Shown in pieces: positions 9,128 through 18,095 of a stretch of 64,000 nucleotides of DNA (positions within the stretch are counted from its first letter, which is position 1; each line of letters opens with the position of its first letter). The notes beneath the pieces were generated by a model. The model did no database searches and was not told the origin of the DNA. It saw nothing but the letters and a program-made list of their open reading frames with translations. Origin of the DNA: Planctellipticum variicoloris (lineage in GTDB: Bacteria > Planctomycetota > Planctomycetia > Planctomycetales > Planctomycetaceae); contig NZ_CP130886.1 in assembly GCF_030622045.1 (NCBI RefSeq), forward strand, positions 2,679,557 through 2,743,556. Direction: 5' to 3'. A program made the translations under genes and the position numbers.

Positions 9128-11347
9128 ATGAGACGCGTTCGCACCGGGGGCGGCTGGCCGGCCCTCTTCTACACGCTTCGAAAAGCCCGCGAAGTTGGCG
9201 GGATTTGGAAGCTCTGGAAGGCGATGCGCTCGAAGAACGCCTGCAAGACCTGTGCGCTGGGCATGGGGGGGCAGGGCGGCGGCATGGTAAACGAGCGCGG
9301 GGCCTTCCCCGAAGTCTGTAAAAAGTCGCTGCAGGCGATGGCCGCCGACATGCAGGGCGCCATCCGGTCCGACTTCTGGTCGACCTATTCCATCGCTCAG
9401 CTTCAGGCATTCACGCCGCGGGAGCTGGAGTCCTGCGGCCGGCTGGTCGAGCCGGTCCTTTACGAACATGGAAGTCAGTATTACCGGCCGATTTCCTGGG
9501 ACGAGGCTTTCGAGCGAATTCTCGGGCGACTCAAAACGCTGTCGGCTGACGAGACATTCTGGTACTTCAGCGGCCGCAGCTCGAACGAAGCCGGCTTCCT
9601 GCTGCAGATGTTCGCCCGCATCTATGGCACGAACAACGTCAATAACTGCAGTTTCTACTGTCACCAGGCCAGCGGCGTCGGGCTGAACAGCGTGCTGGGA
9701 ACCGGCACGGCCACGCTGTTGCTGGAAGATGTCGAACACGCCGACCTCGTCTTCATTATCGGCGGCAACCCCGCCAGCAACCATCCGCGGCTGATGAGCA
9801 CCCTCAAGCACATCCGTCGGCGGGGGGGCGAAGTCATTGTCATCAACCCGCTGGTCGAGACGGGACTGGTCAACTTCAGCGTCCCCAGCGATCCGATCAG
9901 CCTGCTGTTCGGGACGAAAATCGCCACCCAATACGTCCAGCCGCACATCGGCGGGGACCTGGCGCTCCTGACGGGCATTGCCAAACGCGTGCTCGAACTG
10001 AATGCGCATGACGAGACCTTCCTGGTTCAGCACTGCGATCACTGGCCCGAGTGGAAGGTCCGCCTGCAGTCGGTGAGCTGGGACGAGATCTACGACAAGT
10101 CGGGCGTCGGACACGACGAGATCGAAGCGATGGCGCGGAGCTATGCCCGGGCGAAGAATGTTGTCTTCACGTGGACGATGGGCATTACGCACCACACGCA
10201 CGGCGTGCAGAACGTGGAGGCTATCGCCAACCTGGCGCTGCTGCGGGGCATGGTCGGACGGCCGAACGCCGGGCTGCTGCCGATTCGCGGGCACTCGAAT
10301 GTGCAGGGGATCGGATCGGTCGGCGTGACCCCCAAGCTGAAGGACGCGATTTTCGACCGGCTGCAGTCGCACTTCGGCGTCACTCTCCCGACGACGGTCG
10401 GTCTCGACACGCTGGCCTGCATGGAGGCCGCCGACCGGCAGGACCTCAAGTTCGGCTTCTGCCTCGGCGGAAATCTCTACGGTTCGAACCCCGACTCGGC
10501 ATTTGCGAAGCAGTCGCTCAGTCGGCTGGAGACGCTCGTCTCGCTGAACACGACGCTCAACACCGGACACGCCTGGGGGCTGGCGAAGGAAACGATCATC
10601 CTGCCGGTCCTCGCCCGCGACGAGGAGCCGCAGCCGACCACGCAGGAGTCGATGTTCAATTACATCCGCATGAGCGACGGCGGACCGGCCCGCCTGCAGG
10701 GGCCGAAGAGCGAAGTCGAGATCATCGCCCGCATCGCCCGCGGGACGCTTGGCGACAATGGTCCGGTCGACTGGCAGGCGATGCAGAACACCAGCCGGAT
10801 TCGCGAGGCGATTGCGAAGATCGTTCCCGGCTTTGACAAGATCGCCGACATCGACCGCACGAAGAAAGAATTCCAGCTCGACGGTCGGACGTTCCACACG
10901 CCCCGGTTTCCCACAGCCAACGGAAAGGCGCAACTCCAGGTTCACGATTTGCCGGTCCTCGTCGGAGCCCCCGAAGAACTCCGGCTGATGACGATTCGCA
11001 GCGAGGGGCAGTTCAACACGGTCGTGTACGAAGATTATGACCTGTACCGAGGAATTGACCGTCGAGACGTCATTCTGATCCATCCCAATGACTTGCAGCG
11101 ACTTGGGCTCACCGACCGCCAGCGGGTGACGATCACCAGCGACACGGGCCGCATGGACGGCATTGTGGCGGTGGCCTTCGAGCAGATTCGGGCCGGAAAT
11201 GTGGCCATGTACTACCCGGAATCGAACGTGCTGGTCCCGCGGAGCAGCGATCCCCGATCGCGGACCCCGGCCTTCAAACTGATTCCTGTGCGAGTTGCCG
11301 CATCCGCGGCCGTCGCCGCGCGGCCTCTGCCCGTCCTCTCCCGCTGA
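9128..11347 (+). CDS. FdhF/YdeP-family molybdopterin oxidoreductase
   Basis: A 739-residue protein of the formate dehydrogenase H alpha-like group that includes E. coli YdeP; the true substrate is unknown. Near the N-terminus C39, C42 and C64 (KNACKTCALGM, PEVCKKS) sit where relatives often carry cluster-binding cysteines. The cofactor region follows: FSGRSSNEAGFL, NNCSFYCHQASG, and a GGNPASNHPR pterin-guanine dinucleotide-type motif. The C-terminal molydop-binding domain has VTITSDTGRMDG. No twin-arginine signal is visible, so it is probably cytoplasmic. No electron-transfer subunit, fdhD or cofactor gene is nearby, so it is likely a stand-alone catalytic subunit. Confidence 0.88.
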   Translation: MRRVRTGGGWPALFYTLRKAREVGGIWKLWKAMRSKNACKTCALGMGGQGGGMVNERGAFPEVCKKSLQAMAADMQGAIRSDFWSTYSIAQLQAFTPRELESCGRLVEPVLYEHGSQYYRPISWDEAFERILGRLKTLSADETFWYFSGRSSNEAGFLLQMFARIYGTNNVNNCSFYCHQASGVGLNSVLGTGTATLLLEDVEHADLVFIIGGNPASNHPRLMSTLKHIRRRGGEVIVINPLVETGLVNFSVPSDPISLLFGTKIATQYVQPHIGGDLALLTGIAKRVLELNAHDETFLVQHCDHWPEWKVRLQSVSWDEIYDKSGVGHDEIEAMARSYARAKNVVFTWTMGITHHTHGVQNVEAIANLALLRGMVGRPNAGLLPIRGHSNVQGIGSVGVTPKLKDAIFDRLQSHFGVTLPTTVGLDTLACMEAADRQDLKFGFCLGGNLYGSNPDSAFAKQSLSRLETLVSLNTTLNTGHAWGLAKETIILPVLARDEEPQPTTQESMFNYIRMSDGGPARLQGPKSEVEIIARIARGTLGDNGPVDWQAMQNTSRIREAIAKIVPGFDKIADIDRTKKEFQLDGRTFHTPRFPTANGKAQLQVHDLPVLVGAPEELRLMTIRSEGQFNTVVYEDYDLYRGIDRRDVILIHPNDLQRLGLTDRQRVTITSDTGRMDGIVAVAFEQIRAGNVAMYYPESNVLVPRSSDPRSRTPAFKLIPVRVAASAAVAARPLPVLSR

Positions 11348-11559
11348 ACAGGTCACCCGCCCGATCCGCTTGGGCGGATCGTTGAGTACAAGGGATTGTG
11401 GTCGGCGGATTTTGCCGAAGGCCGCCGGTTTGGCGGCAACTCCTTCGGTGGACGCGATTTCTGCGAGAAACTCCTCTTCGCGCACTCCGGATTCGTCGCT
11501 AATGTTCGCCGCGCCTTGAAACTGTTCCAACCGTTTTCCATCCGCGAAGGGAGTTTTGG

Positions 11560-12228
11560 ATGCGACGTATGGGAGTCATGCTGGCTTTGTCCGGCGCCGC
11601 AATGTGGTTGTCCGGGTGTGGAAATCAGGGGACCGCTCCGCAGGCCGCCACGGCGCCGAAGGGCGGCATGGCTGTCGTCGATCTGGACGCCATCGCTCAG
11701 TCTCTGGGGCAGACCCAGCGAATCAAAGATGCCGTGACCATGCGGCAAAACGCGGTCAATCAGCAGTTGGTCAAGCTGCAGGAAGGCTATCGGGAGCAGC
11801 TTGCCGCCAAGCAATCGGAACTGGGCGAAGAAGCCACCGAAGAACAGAAGCAGCAGCTCGCCCGGATGACCAATATCGCGGGGCAGCAGTTGGGGGCCGC
11901 AAAGCAGCGTGGCGAGCAGGCGCTGACGGCGTATTCTCGCGAAGCGATCAGCAAAGTGGCCGCCGATCTGCGTGCCGAGATCCGTCCGATCTGCCAGGAA
12001 ATTGCCGCCAAACGCGGACTCGGGATCGTCGTTCCTAAGAACGAAGGTTTCCTGCTCAGCGTCGACCCCGGCGTGGACATCACTGCGGAAGTTCTCGAAG
12101 CCCTCAAGGCTCGTCGTCCTGCGGCTCCAGCAGTCGCAGCTCCGGCTGCTGCCGCAGTTGCCGCTCCGATGCCAAGCGACGACGCCACAGCCGCTCAGCC
12201 CGCACCGGCCGGCGAAGAACGTCAGTAG
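11560..12228 (+). CDS. OmpH/Skp-like periplasmic chaperone, predicted lipoprotein
   Basis: A 222-residue exported protein with AAGGGAG seven bases before the ATG. The signal peptide ends in a lipobox (LSGC, Cys20), so it is probably anchored by lipid; classical Skp is soluble. Residues about 35-165 match the OmpH/Skp pattern: VVDLDAIAQSLG, a long Gln/Glu/Lys-rich coiled coil, and VPKNEGFLLSVDPGVDIT near the end. The tail is Ala/Pro-rich. Skp proteins hold unfolded outer-membrane proteins in the periplasm. A strong terminator follows. Confidence 0.85.
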   Translation: MRRMGVMLALSGAAMWLSGCGNQGTAPQAATAPKGGMAVVDLDAIAQSLGQTQRIKDAVTMRQNAVNQQLVKLQEGYREQLAAKQSELGEEATEEQKQQLARMTNIAGQQLGAAKQRGEQALTAYSREAISKVAADLRAEIRPICQEIAAKRGLGIVVPKNEGFLLSVDPGVDITAEVLEALKARRPAAPAVAAPAAAAVAAPMPSDDATAAQPAPAGEERQ

Positions 12229-12260
12229 TCGAAGTCTCTCCGCTGTAATTCGTTACGCGA

Positions 12261-12299
12261 AGCGGCACGCCCCTGAAGTGGAGCGTGCCGCTTTTTTTT
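12261..12299 (+). terminator. Intrinsic terminator of the OmpH-like gene
   Basis: Perfect nine-base arms GCGGCACGC (12262-12270) and GCGTGCCGC (12283-12291) with a 12-base loop are followed directly by eight T residues. It lies about 30 bases past the stop codon. Confidence 0.92.
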
Positions 12300-12494
12300 C
12301 CTATCCGGCGCGGGCTCCGCACGGAGTGGTGGACATTGCGGAGAGGAGAACCTTTCGGGCTTGTTGCAAAATCTCATCAGCCGGAGCAGGAAACGGTCGA
12401 ATGGAACAGGTGTGTCGTTCGGCAATGATGTCGAAAGACCAGCCCAGGGTCCGGGCGCCAGTCTTTGTATTGACGGTGCCGGCAGGACTTTTCG

Positions 12495-13562
12495 ATGCGA
12501 ATTCATGGCTCGTTGATCAGTGGTCTGCTTCTGGCCGCGTGGCTCTTGCCTGGACAGCTCTTCGGGCAGGAGGCTGCGCCGATTTCGCGGCCATCCGCGG
12601 TCGGAAGCCGATTCTGGGTCGTCAGCACTCGTGACGGCCGCGAAGTCGAAGGTGGTCTGGCGCCGGCGGAGTTTCGCGTCTGGCGCGGTTCCTCCCGCGG
12701 TATTGGCGGCGAGTGTCGCCTGGAAGACCTTGTCGGGAGTCTTGCTCCGCAGACGCCGCTCGCGGTGATGGTGCATGGCAGTTTCGTCGAGTGGAAATCC
12801 GTCGCACGCGACGCCTTCCCCACGTTCTGCTGGTTGCAGGGAAGTTCGCCCTCCACGCCGCTCAATGTGATTCTCTTCAGTTGGCCGAGTGATGACACGC
12901 CGCAGATGAATCTGGCGGCCGACGTCAATCTGCTCGGCCGGCGGGCCGGGCTGCAGGGAATGTATCTCGCCGATCTTCTGTCACGGATTTCTCCGGAACA
13001 TCCCGTCTGTCTGATCGGGCACAGCCACGGCGGGCGAGTCGTCGCCGCTTCCCTGCATGTTCTGGGGGGCGGACAGGTCGAAGGCTGGCGTTTTGGCGGC
13101 GGCCAGTTCCAGGGGCATCGCATTCGAGCGGTGCTGGCGGCCGCCGCGTTCGATCATCATTGGCTGAATCCCGGAGAACTCTATGATCGGGTTCCGGGGC
13201 GGGTGGAGAAGTTGATCAATCTGGTCAATCAGGAAGACCTGCCGCTCGTGATTTATCCGCTGCGCAGTCCCGCGCTCTCGCAGGCCGTCGCGCTGACGGG
13301 CTTCAGGCCCGCTGATCGTCGGGCGATCGGGCCGAATGCCGGCCGGCTGCTCGATATCGACGTCACCGATCTGATTCAGACGCGGCATACCTGGGCGAAT
13401 TACTATCGCCAGCCGGAGATTGCGGCGCTGATCCGACCGCACGTGTTTTTCGACGGCACCGACGATCCGGAAGCGGTGCAGAAATCGCTGCAGAAGCTTT
13501 CGGCCGGGCCGATCCGGGAGTCTTCGGCCGAGACCGAAATCCCACCAGGCCGAAGTAAATAG
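12495..13562 (+). CDS. Secreted alpha/beta hydrolase
   Basis: A 355-residue protein with CAGGA seven bases before the ATG and a signal peptide ending near residue 25 (LLPGQLFGQEA). The core has an HG motif (VMVHGSF) that would supply the oxyanion hole. The nucleophile elbow is GHSHGG in VCLIGHSHGGRVV, with the central Ser as predicted nucleophile. A late His is plausible in the RHTWANYY region, but I could not fix the full triad. It resembles DUF900-type or lipase-like alpha/beta hydrolases; the substrate is unknown. It ends in a hairpin shared with the convergent lipoprotein gene. Confidence 0.8.
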   Translation: MRIHGSLISGLLLAAWLLPGQLFGQEAAPISRPSAVGSRFWVVSTRDGREVEGGLAPAEFRVWRGSSRGIGGECRLEDLVGSLAPQTPLAVMVHGSFVEWKSVARDAFPTFCWLQGSSPSTPLNVILFSWPSDDTPQMNLAADVNLLGRRAGLQGMYLADLLSRISPEHPVCLIGHSHGGRVVAASLHVLGGGQVEGWRFGGGQFQGHRIRAVLAAAAFDHHWLNPGELYDRVPGRVEKLINLVNQEDLPLVIYPLRSPALSQAVALTGFRPADRRAIGPNAGRLLDIDVTDLIQTRHTWANYYRQPEIAALIRPHVFFDGTDDPEAVQKSLQKLSAGPIRESSAETEIPPGRSK

Positions 13563-13564
13563 CA

Positions 13565-13606
13565 ACGGGCCGGCGATTCCCTCGGAAGCGCCGGCCCGTC
13601 AGTTTT
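13565..13606. terminator. Intrinsic terminator between convergent genes
   Basis: Perfect 11-base arms ACGGGCCGGCG (13565-13575) and CGCCGGCCCGT (13589-13599) enclose a 13-base loop. On the plus strand the sequence CAGTTTT follows. It sits three bases after the hydrolase stop and about 35 bases from the convergent lipoprotein stop. It clearly suits the plus strand; use from the minus strand is less certain. Confidence 0.75.
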
Positions 13607-13640
13607 CGATCACAGAAGTCCGGCTCGGCGCCGGCGCCTT

Positions 13641-13889
13641 TCAATTGCGGCCGCGCTGGGCCCGCTCTTCTTCCTCGACGCGCTGTGCTTCGGGTTTGGC
13701 CGCCTTGACCGTACTCTCGAAGTGCGCACGCTCCTCGGCATCGACTTCGGCCATATGCTGCCGGACAGCCTCTTCATTGCCCTCGTAGGCAATTCCGTCC
13801 GAATTGGCGCTGCCGCAACCTGGCAGGATGGTCAGGCCGGCGAGAAGTGCGGCGGCGAGAGACCAGGCAGAGAATCGAGACGTTCGCAT
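13641..13889 (-). CDS. Small lipoprotein downstream of a DUF1559 gene
   Basis: An 82-residue protein. The ATG at 13889 gives a compact signal peptide (MRTSRFSAWSLAAALLAGL) and lipobox LPGC, and an AGGA lies ten bases upstream; longer upstream frames have neither. The mature part is short, charged and predicted helical (VRQHMAEVDAEERAHF). It directly follows the DUF1559 gene on the same strand. That DUF1559-then-lipoprotein order recurs three times at 26281-35162, although this protein does not look homologous to those lipoproteins. Function unknown. Confidence 0.72.
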   Translation of the reverse strand: MRTSRFSAWSLAAALLAGLTILPGCGSANSDGIAYEGNEEAVRQHMAEVDAEERAHFESTVKAAKPEAQRVEEEERAQRGRN

Positions 13890-14001
13890 CGGATGCAGAT
13901 CCTGAACGAGTGGAGTTCGATGAAAGCGCCAGCCCGGCGGATCGTCTCTCCAACTGGCGGGCTGACGCGTGAATTGAAATCGGAAGCGTTGACGCCAGCG
14001 T

Positions 14002-14937
14002 CTAGAACTCGCCAAGCGTTTGACCATCGTTCCGGACGCAGAGCCGGCGGAACGTTTCGGCGTCGACGTTGTAGGAGATGGAACGGACTGAACCGTCGAC
14101 GAGCACTGCGTTGAACGCGCCCGCGTGAGACGATCCGAATCGCTCGCTCCAGTAGGTGGCTACGGTGCCGTCCGGGCGCACCTCGGGAGGCACCGGCGAG
14201 GCCGTCGGTCGTCCGGTATCGTATTCAAAGTCGCTCTGAGGGGTGTACCGGGCGTTCCGGATCTCATCCTGGTCCCAGCCCGAATTCGGCCACGCCTCGT
14301 TGTCGCCGCCACTCTTGCCGAAACCCATCGGGTTCTGCTGCTTTTCGCCGATCAGCAAGGTATTTGACGTTCCGTCGGTGATCAGTGCAAAGTTGACCGG
14401 AGTGCTGCAGGCTCGACGTGCAATAGCACCGTTGTAGCTATTCATTCCGTCGCCGCCATTGCCCGCATAGTCGCTCTTGGCGGAGCTGCCGTACATCATC
14501 GGAGGACGGCGGGAAGGACAGAAATAGACGCCGATCGCTGTCTGGTAGACCTTCGTGTCGCTCGGCTCGTTGTACAGATTGGCCTGCTCGATTTGCGGCA
14601 GGATCTGATACATCCAGTTCCATCCGCCGCGCCACTTCGAGTTACAGCAGGCGAGACTGCCGCTGCACGGCCAGGCGCCGACGGGCAGCGTCCGCTGGTC
14701 GTCGGCACCGCCATCCGGCAGGAAGCTGTAAATGTCGACGTAGTTGTGACACGCCAGGCCAATCTGCTTGAGCTGGTTCTTGCACTGCGTCCTGCGGGCG
14801 GCCTCGCGGGCCTGCTGCACCGCAGGGAGCAGGAGAGCGATCAGGATCGCGATGATCGCAATCACAACCAGCAGCTCAATCAGAGTGAAGCCCCTAGGGC
14901 GCGTACGGCGAGACAGATCGGGTGAGGCGAGAGTCAC
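14002..14937 (-). CDS. DUF1559 pseudopilin-like protein
   Basis: A 311-residue protein with a type IV prepilin-like start: a basic leader (SRRTRPRG), then [16 protein letters not shown]. The glutamate at position 5 after the predicted cleavage G|F is present. The hydrophobic helix is followed by [21 protein letters not shown], typical of DUF1559. Near the C-terminus FNAVLVDGSVRSISYN matches the family H-x-G-VDGSVR region. Such proteins are expanded in Planctomycetes and presumed to be processed by a prepilin peptidase. It diverges from the DUF1080 gene and precedes a small lipoprotein gene. Confidence 0.93.
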   Translation of the reverse strand: MTLASPDLSRRTRPRGFTLIELLVVIAIIAILIALLLPAVQQAREAARRTQCKNQLKQIGLACHNYVDIYSFLPDGGADDQRTLPVGAWPCSGSLACCNSKWRGGWNWMYQILPQIEQANLYNEPSDTKVYQTAIGVYFCPSRRPPMMYGSSAKSDYAGNGGDGMNSYNGAIARRACSTPVNFALITDGTSNTLLIGEKQQNPMGFGKSGGDNEAWPNSGWDQDEIRNARYTPQSDFEYDTGRPTASPVPPEVRPDGTVATYWSERFGSSHAGAFNAVLVDGSVRSISYNVDAETFRRLCVRNDGQTLGEF

Positions 14938-15263
14938 GGCAGGTCCTTCTCAAATGAGACGTTACAAAGGCAGGAACGCCAACCAGGCGTTACGAGTCCG
15001 GCAGGTGAGGAGTCGGGCCCCCTCCCCAAGGCGAGGGGGGTGATTACACCGAGAGGTTGTGAAGAATCGTTGAACGGATTGTGAATAAGCGTAAATACCT
15101 ATAACGCTTCAGCGGTTCGTCGGTGAAAACCGTCTGGCTCTCCGAATGGCCAAGGAGAGTATCGAGACATTTGCCCGCCCGGCGCACGTCCTCGCGGCAT
15201 GCCCCGGACGCCGGTAGACTGGCGCCTGCCGTTGCGCCGTGATCCGTCCCGGGAGAAACATTG
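14938..15263. other. Divergent promoter region
   Basis: About 326 bases between the DUF1559 gene (minus) and the DUF1080 gene (plus). No gene or clear repeat is seen. GGGAG at 15251-15255 serves the plus-strand gene. Confidence 0.5.
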
Positions 15264-16583
15264 ATGACTCGATTTCTGTCGATCGTGCTGATGGCCTGTG
15301 TCGCCAGTGCGCATGCCGCCGAAGACGGCTTCGTCCCGCTGTTCAACGGCAAGGATCTCGCCGGCTGGAAGATCGTGAATGTCGCCCCCGGCACCTTCAC
15401 TGCGCGCGACGGAATGATCGTCAGCACCGGCAAGCCCACAGGCACGCTCCGCACCGACCGGATGTACGAGAACTTCATCGTCGAGCTGGAATGGCGGCAT
15501 CTGCAGCCGGGCGGCAATGCGGGGTTGTTCGTCTGGGGCGATCCGATCACGCACGTCGGCGTGCCGTTCTCCCGAGGCATCGAAGTCCAGATTCTTGATG
15601 GACGAGAGACCGCCAGCTACACCAGCCACGGGGATGTTTTCTCGATCTGGGGCGCCCGGATGAAGCCCGATCGCCCCCATCCGAATGGTTCTGAACGCTG
15701 CCTGCCGAGCGAAAAACTCTGCAAGCCTTCGCCCGAGTGGAACCACTACCGCGTGACCTGCCGGGACGGCGTCCTCAAATTGGCCGTCAATGGCAAGGAA
15801 GTTTCCGGGGCCAGCGAGTGCCGGCCCCGGAAGGGTTACTTGTGCCTGGAATCGGAAGGCTCGGAGTGCCATTTCCGCAATCTGCGGATCAAAGAACTCC
15901 CCTCGACGAATCCTGCACCTGAAGAAATCGCCCTGGAAGCCACCGGGTTCCGGCCGCTTTACACCGGGGTGGATCTCAGCGGCTGGAAAGCAACCGACGA
16001 GCACCAGGCGCACTGGAAGGTCAATGACTGGAAGCTGAGCTATGACGGCCAGTGCATGGCCGCCGATCCCCATCTGTGGACCGAGGAGGAGTTCGGCGAC
16101 TTTGAACTGATCTGCGACTGGCGGTTCACGGGCAAACCGGTGAAGAAATCCTGGTCCCGGATTCTGCCGTCAGGCCTTGATGCGCTGGATGCAGACGGAA
16201 AGCCGGAGTTGATCGAAGTCGACGATGCCGGGGACAGCGGACTCTATTTGCGCGGCAGCGACAAGTCGCAGGTCAACATGTGGTGCCGTCCGGTCGGGTC
16301 GGGGGAGGTCTACGGCTATCGCACCGACGCCGGCCAACCGGCCGAAGTCCGTGGCGCAGTGACCCCCAAGCTGCGGGCAGACAAGCCCGTCGGTCAGTGG
16401 AACCGGTTCCTGATCACGATGCGCGGCGATCGACTGACGGTACGGCTCAACGGCGAGCTGGTGATCGAAAACGCCCAGTTGCCGGGTGTCCAACCTCGCG
16501 GACCGCTCGCACTACAGCATCACGGCGACGCCATCGAGTTCGCCAGCATCCTGATTCGCGAGCTGCCGCCCGAATCGCCGTAG
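15264..16583 (+). CDS. Secreted protein with two DUF1080 (3-keto-disaccharide hydrolase-type) domains
   Basis: A 439-residue protein. The ATG at 15264 follows GGGAG by eight bases; a TTG sits one codon earlier. The signal peptide ends near residue 19 (ACVASAHAAED). Two laminin-G/concanavalin-like DUF1080 domains follow, about residues 22-210 and 225-438, each starting with the family motif (LFNGKDLAGWK and LYTGVDLSGWK). Some DUF1080 members hydrolyse 3-keto-glycosides; others may only bind sugar. The last codons run into the IS4-type element: the TAG stop at 16581-16583 is inside its terminal inverted repeat, so the native end may have been slightly longer. Confidence 0.88.
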   Translation: MTRFLSIVLMACVASAHAAEDGFVPLFNGKDLAGWKIVNVAPGTFTARDGMIVSTGKPTGTLRTDRMYENFIVELEWRHLQPGGNAGLFVWGDPITHVGVPFSRGIEVQILDGRETASYTSHGDVFSIWGARMKPDRPHPNGSERCLPSEKLCKPSPEWNHYRVTCRDGVLKLAVNGKEVSGASECRPRKGYLCLESEGSECHFRNLRIKELPSTNPAPEEIALEATGFRPLYTGVDLSGWKATDEHQAHWKVNDWKLSYDGQCMAADPHLWTEEEFGDFELICDWRFTGKPVKKSWSRILPSGLDALDADGKPELIEVDDAGDSGLYLRGSDKSQVNMWCRPVGSGEVYGYRTDAGQPAEVRGAVTPKLRADKPVGQWNRFLITMRGDRLTVRLNGELVIENAQLPGVQPRGPLALQHHGDAIEFASILIRELPPESP

Positions 16584-16614
16584 GGCAGGCTCCCGCCCAA
16601 TCTCGTTCGGCACG
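16579..16614 (+). repeat. Left terminal inverted repeat of the IS4-type element
   Basis: It reads TAGGGCAGGCTCCCGCCC from 16581 and is perfectly complementary to 17985-18020. The outermost CG (16579-16580) may be chance pairing. Its TAG ends the upstream DUF1080 reading frame. Confidence 0.93.
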
Positions 16615-16669
16615 CTTTTTGCGCAGGCCGATTGAGATTGTAGTCTTTCTCCCTGCGGAGGGAGTGGCG

Positions 16670-17971
16670 ATGGCGGAGAAGGGGCTGACGGAGGAGGAGC
16701 GGCGGGAGCTGATTGGTCCTTTGGCCGGGACCGTCCTGCTGCGGCGCATCTTTCCGCTGCTGCAACGATTGGCTCCCTGCGGGACAGAACGCGACACCGC
16801 TCGCAACCGGCAGCTGTTCTACAGCCAGTATGCCGCGCTCCTCCTGATCGGCTTCTTCAACCCCGTTCTCAAGTCCGCCCGGGCGCTCGTCGCAGCCTCG
16901 GGACTGAAAAAGGTCCAACAGCTCGCCGGCGGGCAAAAGGTCTCGGCCGGGGCCTTCTCCGAGGCCTCGTCCGTCTTCGATCCCTCGCTCCTGGAAGGAC
17001 TCGTTCACGAACTCCGCCGCCAGTTCGCCCGGCATCAGTTCCGCGTGAGCCGCAGCGGTCGGCTGGGACGCCTTCCCAACCCGATCGTCGAACGTCTCGT
17101 CGCCGTCGACGGGACCGTGCTGTCGGCCTTGCCGCAGATCGCCGCCCGGCTGGGACGCGGTTCTCAAGGCCAGTGGCGGCTGCACACCCAGCTTCGCATT
17201 CACGACCAGAGGGTCGTGGCCTCGACCCTCACCGAGGAGCCGGCCAAAGGGCCGCACTCCGAGCGCGCCGTCACGCTCCAGCAGATCCAGGCCCGCGAAC
17301 CGCAACCCGCCGGTGCGCCGGGAGACCTTTATATTCTGGACCGGGGCTATCGCTCGGCCGTGGTGTTCAACGAACTGGTCGAAGCCCGCTGCGACTACGT
17401 CTGCCGGCTCAATCGCGGGGACGGTCGCGTGGTCGAGGGACCGGTCAACGACGCGAACGGTCATGCGGTTCAACTCCCCGCGCTCACCGAAGCCGATCGC
17501 GCCGCGGGGGTCGTGGCGGATGAACTGATCGCGCTGGGCGGCGGCAGCGGAGCCAGTCCCGCAAGAACCAATCACGTCGTGCGGCGGATCACCGTCGAGC
17601 CAGTGCCCGGTCGACCAAGTTCGGCAAGGCAGGGGCGGCTTCGCAGCGACCAGACCGGGCGGGAAGGCCTGATCCTGGCCACGACGCTGCTGGATCTCCC
17701 GGCCGAACAGGTGGTGCTAATCTATGAATGCCGGTGGCAGATCGAGCTGTTCTTCCGGTTTCTGAAGCAGGTGCTGGGCTGCCAGCAACTGCTCTCGGCG
17801 AAGACGCGGGGCGTGGAGATCCAGCTCTACTGTTCGCTGCTCGCCGGGCTGCTCCTGGCCCTGGCGACGGGAGGCAACCTGTCGCGTCGAGCGTATGAAA
17901 TGGTCTGTCTCTACATGACCGGCTGGGCCGACGACGAAGAACTCCTCGCCGCCTTCCCCCAGCCGCCATAG
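16670..17971 (+). CDS. IS4-family DDE transposase
   Basis: A 433-residue transposase with GGAGG eight bases before the ATG. The DDE residues are visible: first Asp in [12 protein letters not shown], second in YILDRGYRS, and Glu in the IS4 signature [15 protein letters not shown], which fits Y-(2)-R-(3)-E-(6)-K exactly. It performs cut-and-paste transposition of the surrounding element. The frame is unbroken and its length is normal for the family. An in-frame frame extends upstream into the DUF1080 gene, but no start or site there is credible. Confidence 0.95.
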   Translation: MAEKGLTEEERRELIGPLAGTVLLRRIFPLLQRLAPCGTERDTARNRQLFYSQYAALLLIGFFNPVLKSARALVAASGLKKVQQLAGGQKVSAGAFSEASSVFDPSLLEGLVHELRRQFARHQFRVSRSGRLGRLPNPIVERLVAVDGTVLSALPQIAARLGRGSQGQWRLHTQLRIHDQRVVASTLTEEPAKGPHSERAVTLQQIQAREPQPAGAPGDLYILDRGYRSAVVFNELVEARCDYVCRLNRGDGRVVEGPVNDANGHAVQLPALTEADRAAGVVADELIALGGGSGASPARTNHVVRRITVEPVPGRPSSARQGRLRSDQTGREGLILATTLLDLPAEQVVLIYECRWQIELFFRFLKQVLGCQQLLSAKTRGVEIQLYCSLLAGLLLALATGGNLSRRAYEMVCLYMTGWADDEELLAAFPQPP

Positions 17972-17984
17972 ATTATGCAAGCAC

Positions 17985-18020
17985 CGTGCCGAACGAGATT
18001 GGGCGGGAGCCTGCCCTACG
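17985..18020 (-). repeat. Right terminal inverted repeat of the IS4-type element
   Basis: The perfect reverse complement of 16579-16614. It starts 13 bases after the transposase stop and contains GGGCGGGAGCCTGCCCTA at 18001-18018. Confidence 0.93.
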
Positions 18021-18070
18021 CTGCCAACCCGAGAATCAGGGTTGTTTGGAAAATCTTCGTTTTCCCTCGC

Positions 18071-18091
18071 CACTAACCACTAGCCACTTCT
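18071..18091. repeat. Heptamer-phased repeat (CACTAAC type)
   Basis: Three consecutive 7-base units: CACTAAC, CACTAGC, CACTTCT. They lie five bases beyond the stop codon of the minus-strand protease gene. This is the same repeat type as at 21496, 37804 and 60818. Confidence 0.75.
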
Positions 18092-18095
18092 TCCA

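Larger units (their letters stand above)
16579..18020 (+). mobile_element. IS4-family insertion sequence, apparently complete
   Basis: About 1.44 kb bounded by perfect terminal inverted repeats (36 bases at most) around one intact DDE transposase gene. The element sits between a DUF1080 gene (plus) and a protease gene (minus). I could not find a convincing target-site duplication in the flanks. Intact ends and an unbroken transposase suggest a fairly recent or still active element. A copy number search in the whole genome would test this. Confidence 0.92.

Noticed and set aside
8996-11530. Minus-strand frame of about 844 codons opposite the molybdoenzyme gene
   Set aside because: Shadow frame of the FdhF/YdeP-like gene; no domain, signal or ribosome site.
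16560-18040. Target-site duplication of the IS4-type element
   Set aside because: Compared about 20 bases outside each inverted repeat; only short chance matches such as CTGCC, not adjacent to both ends.
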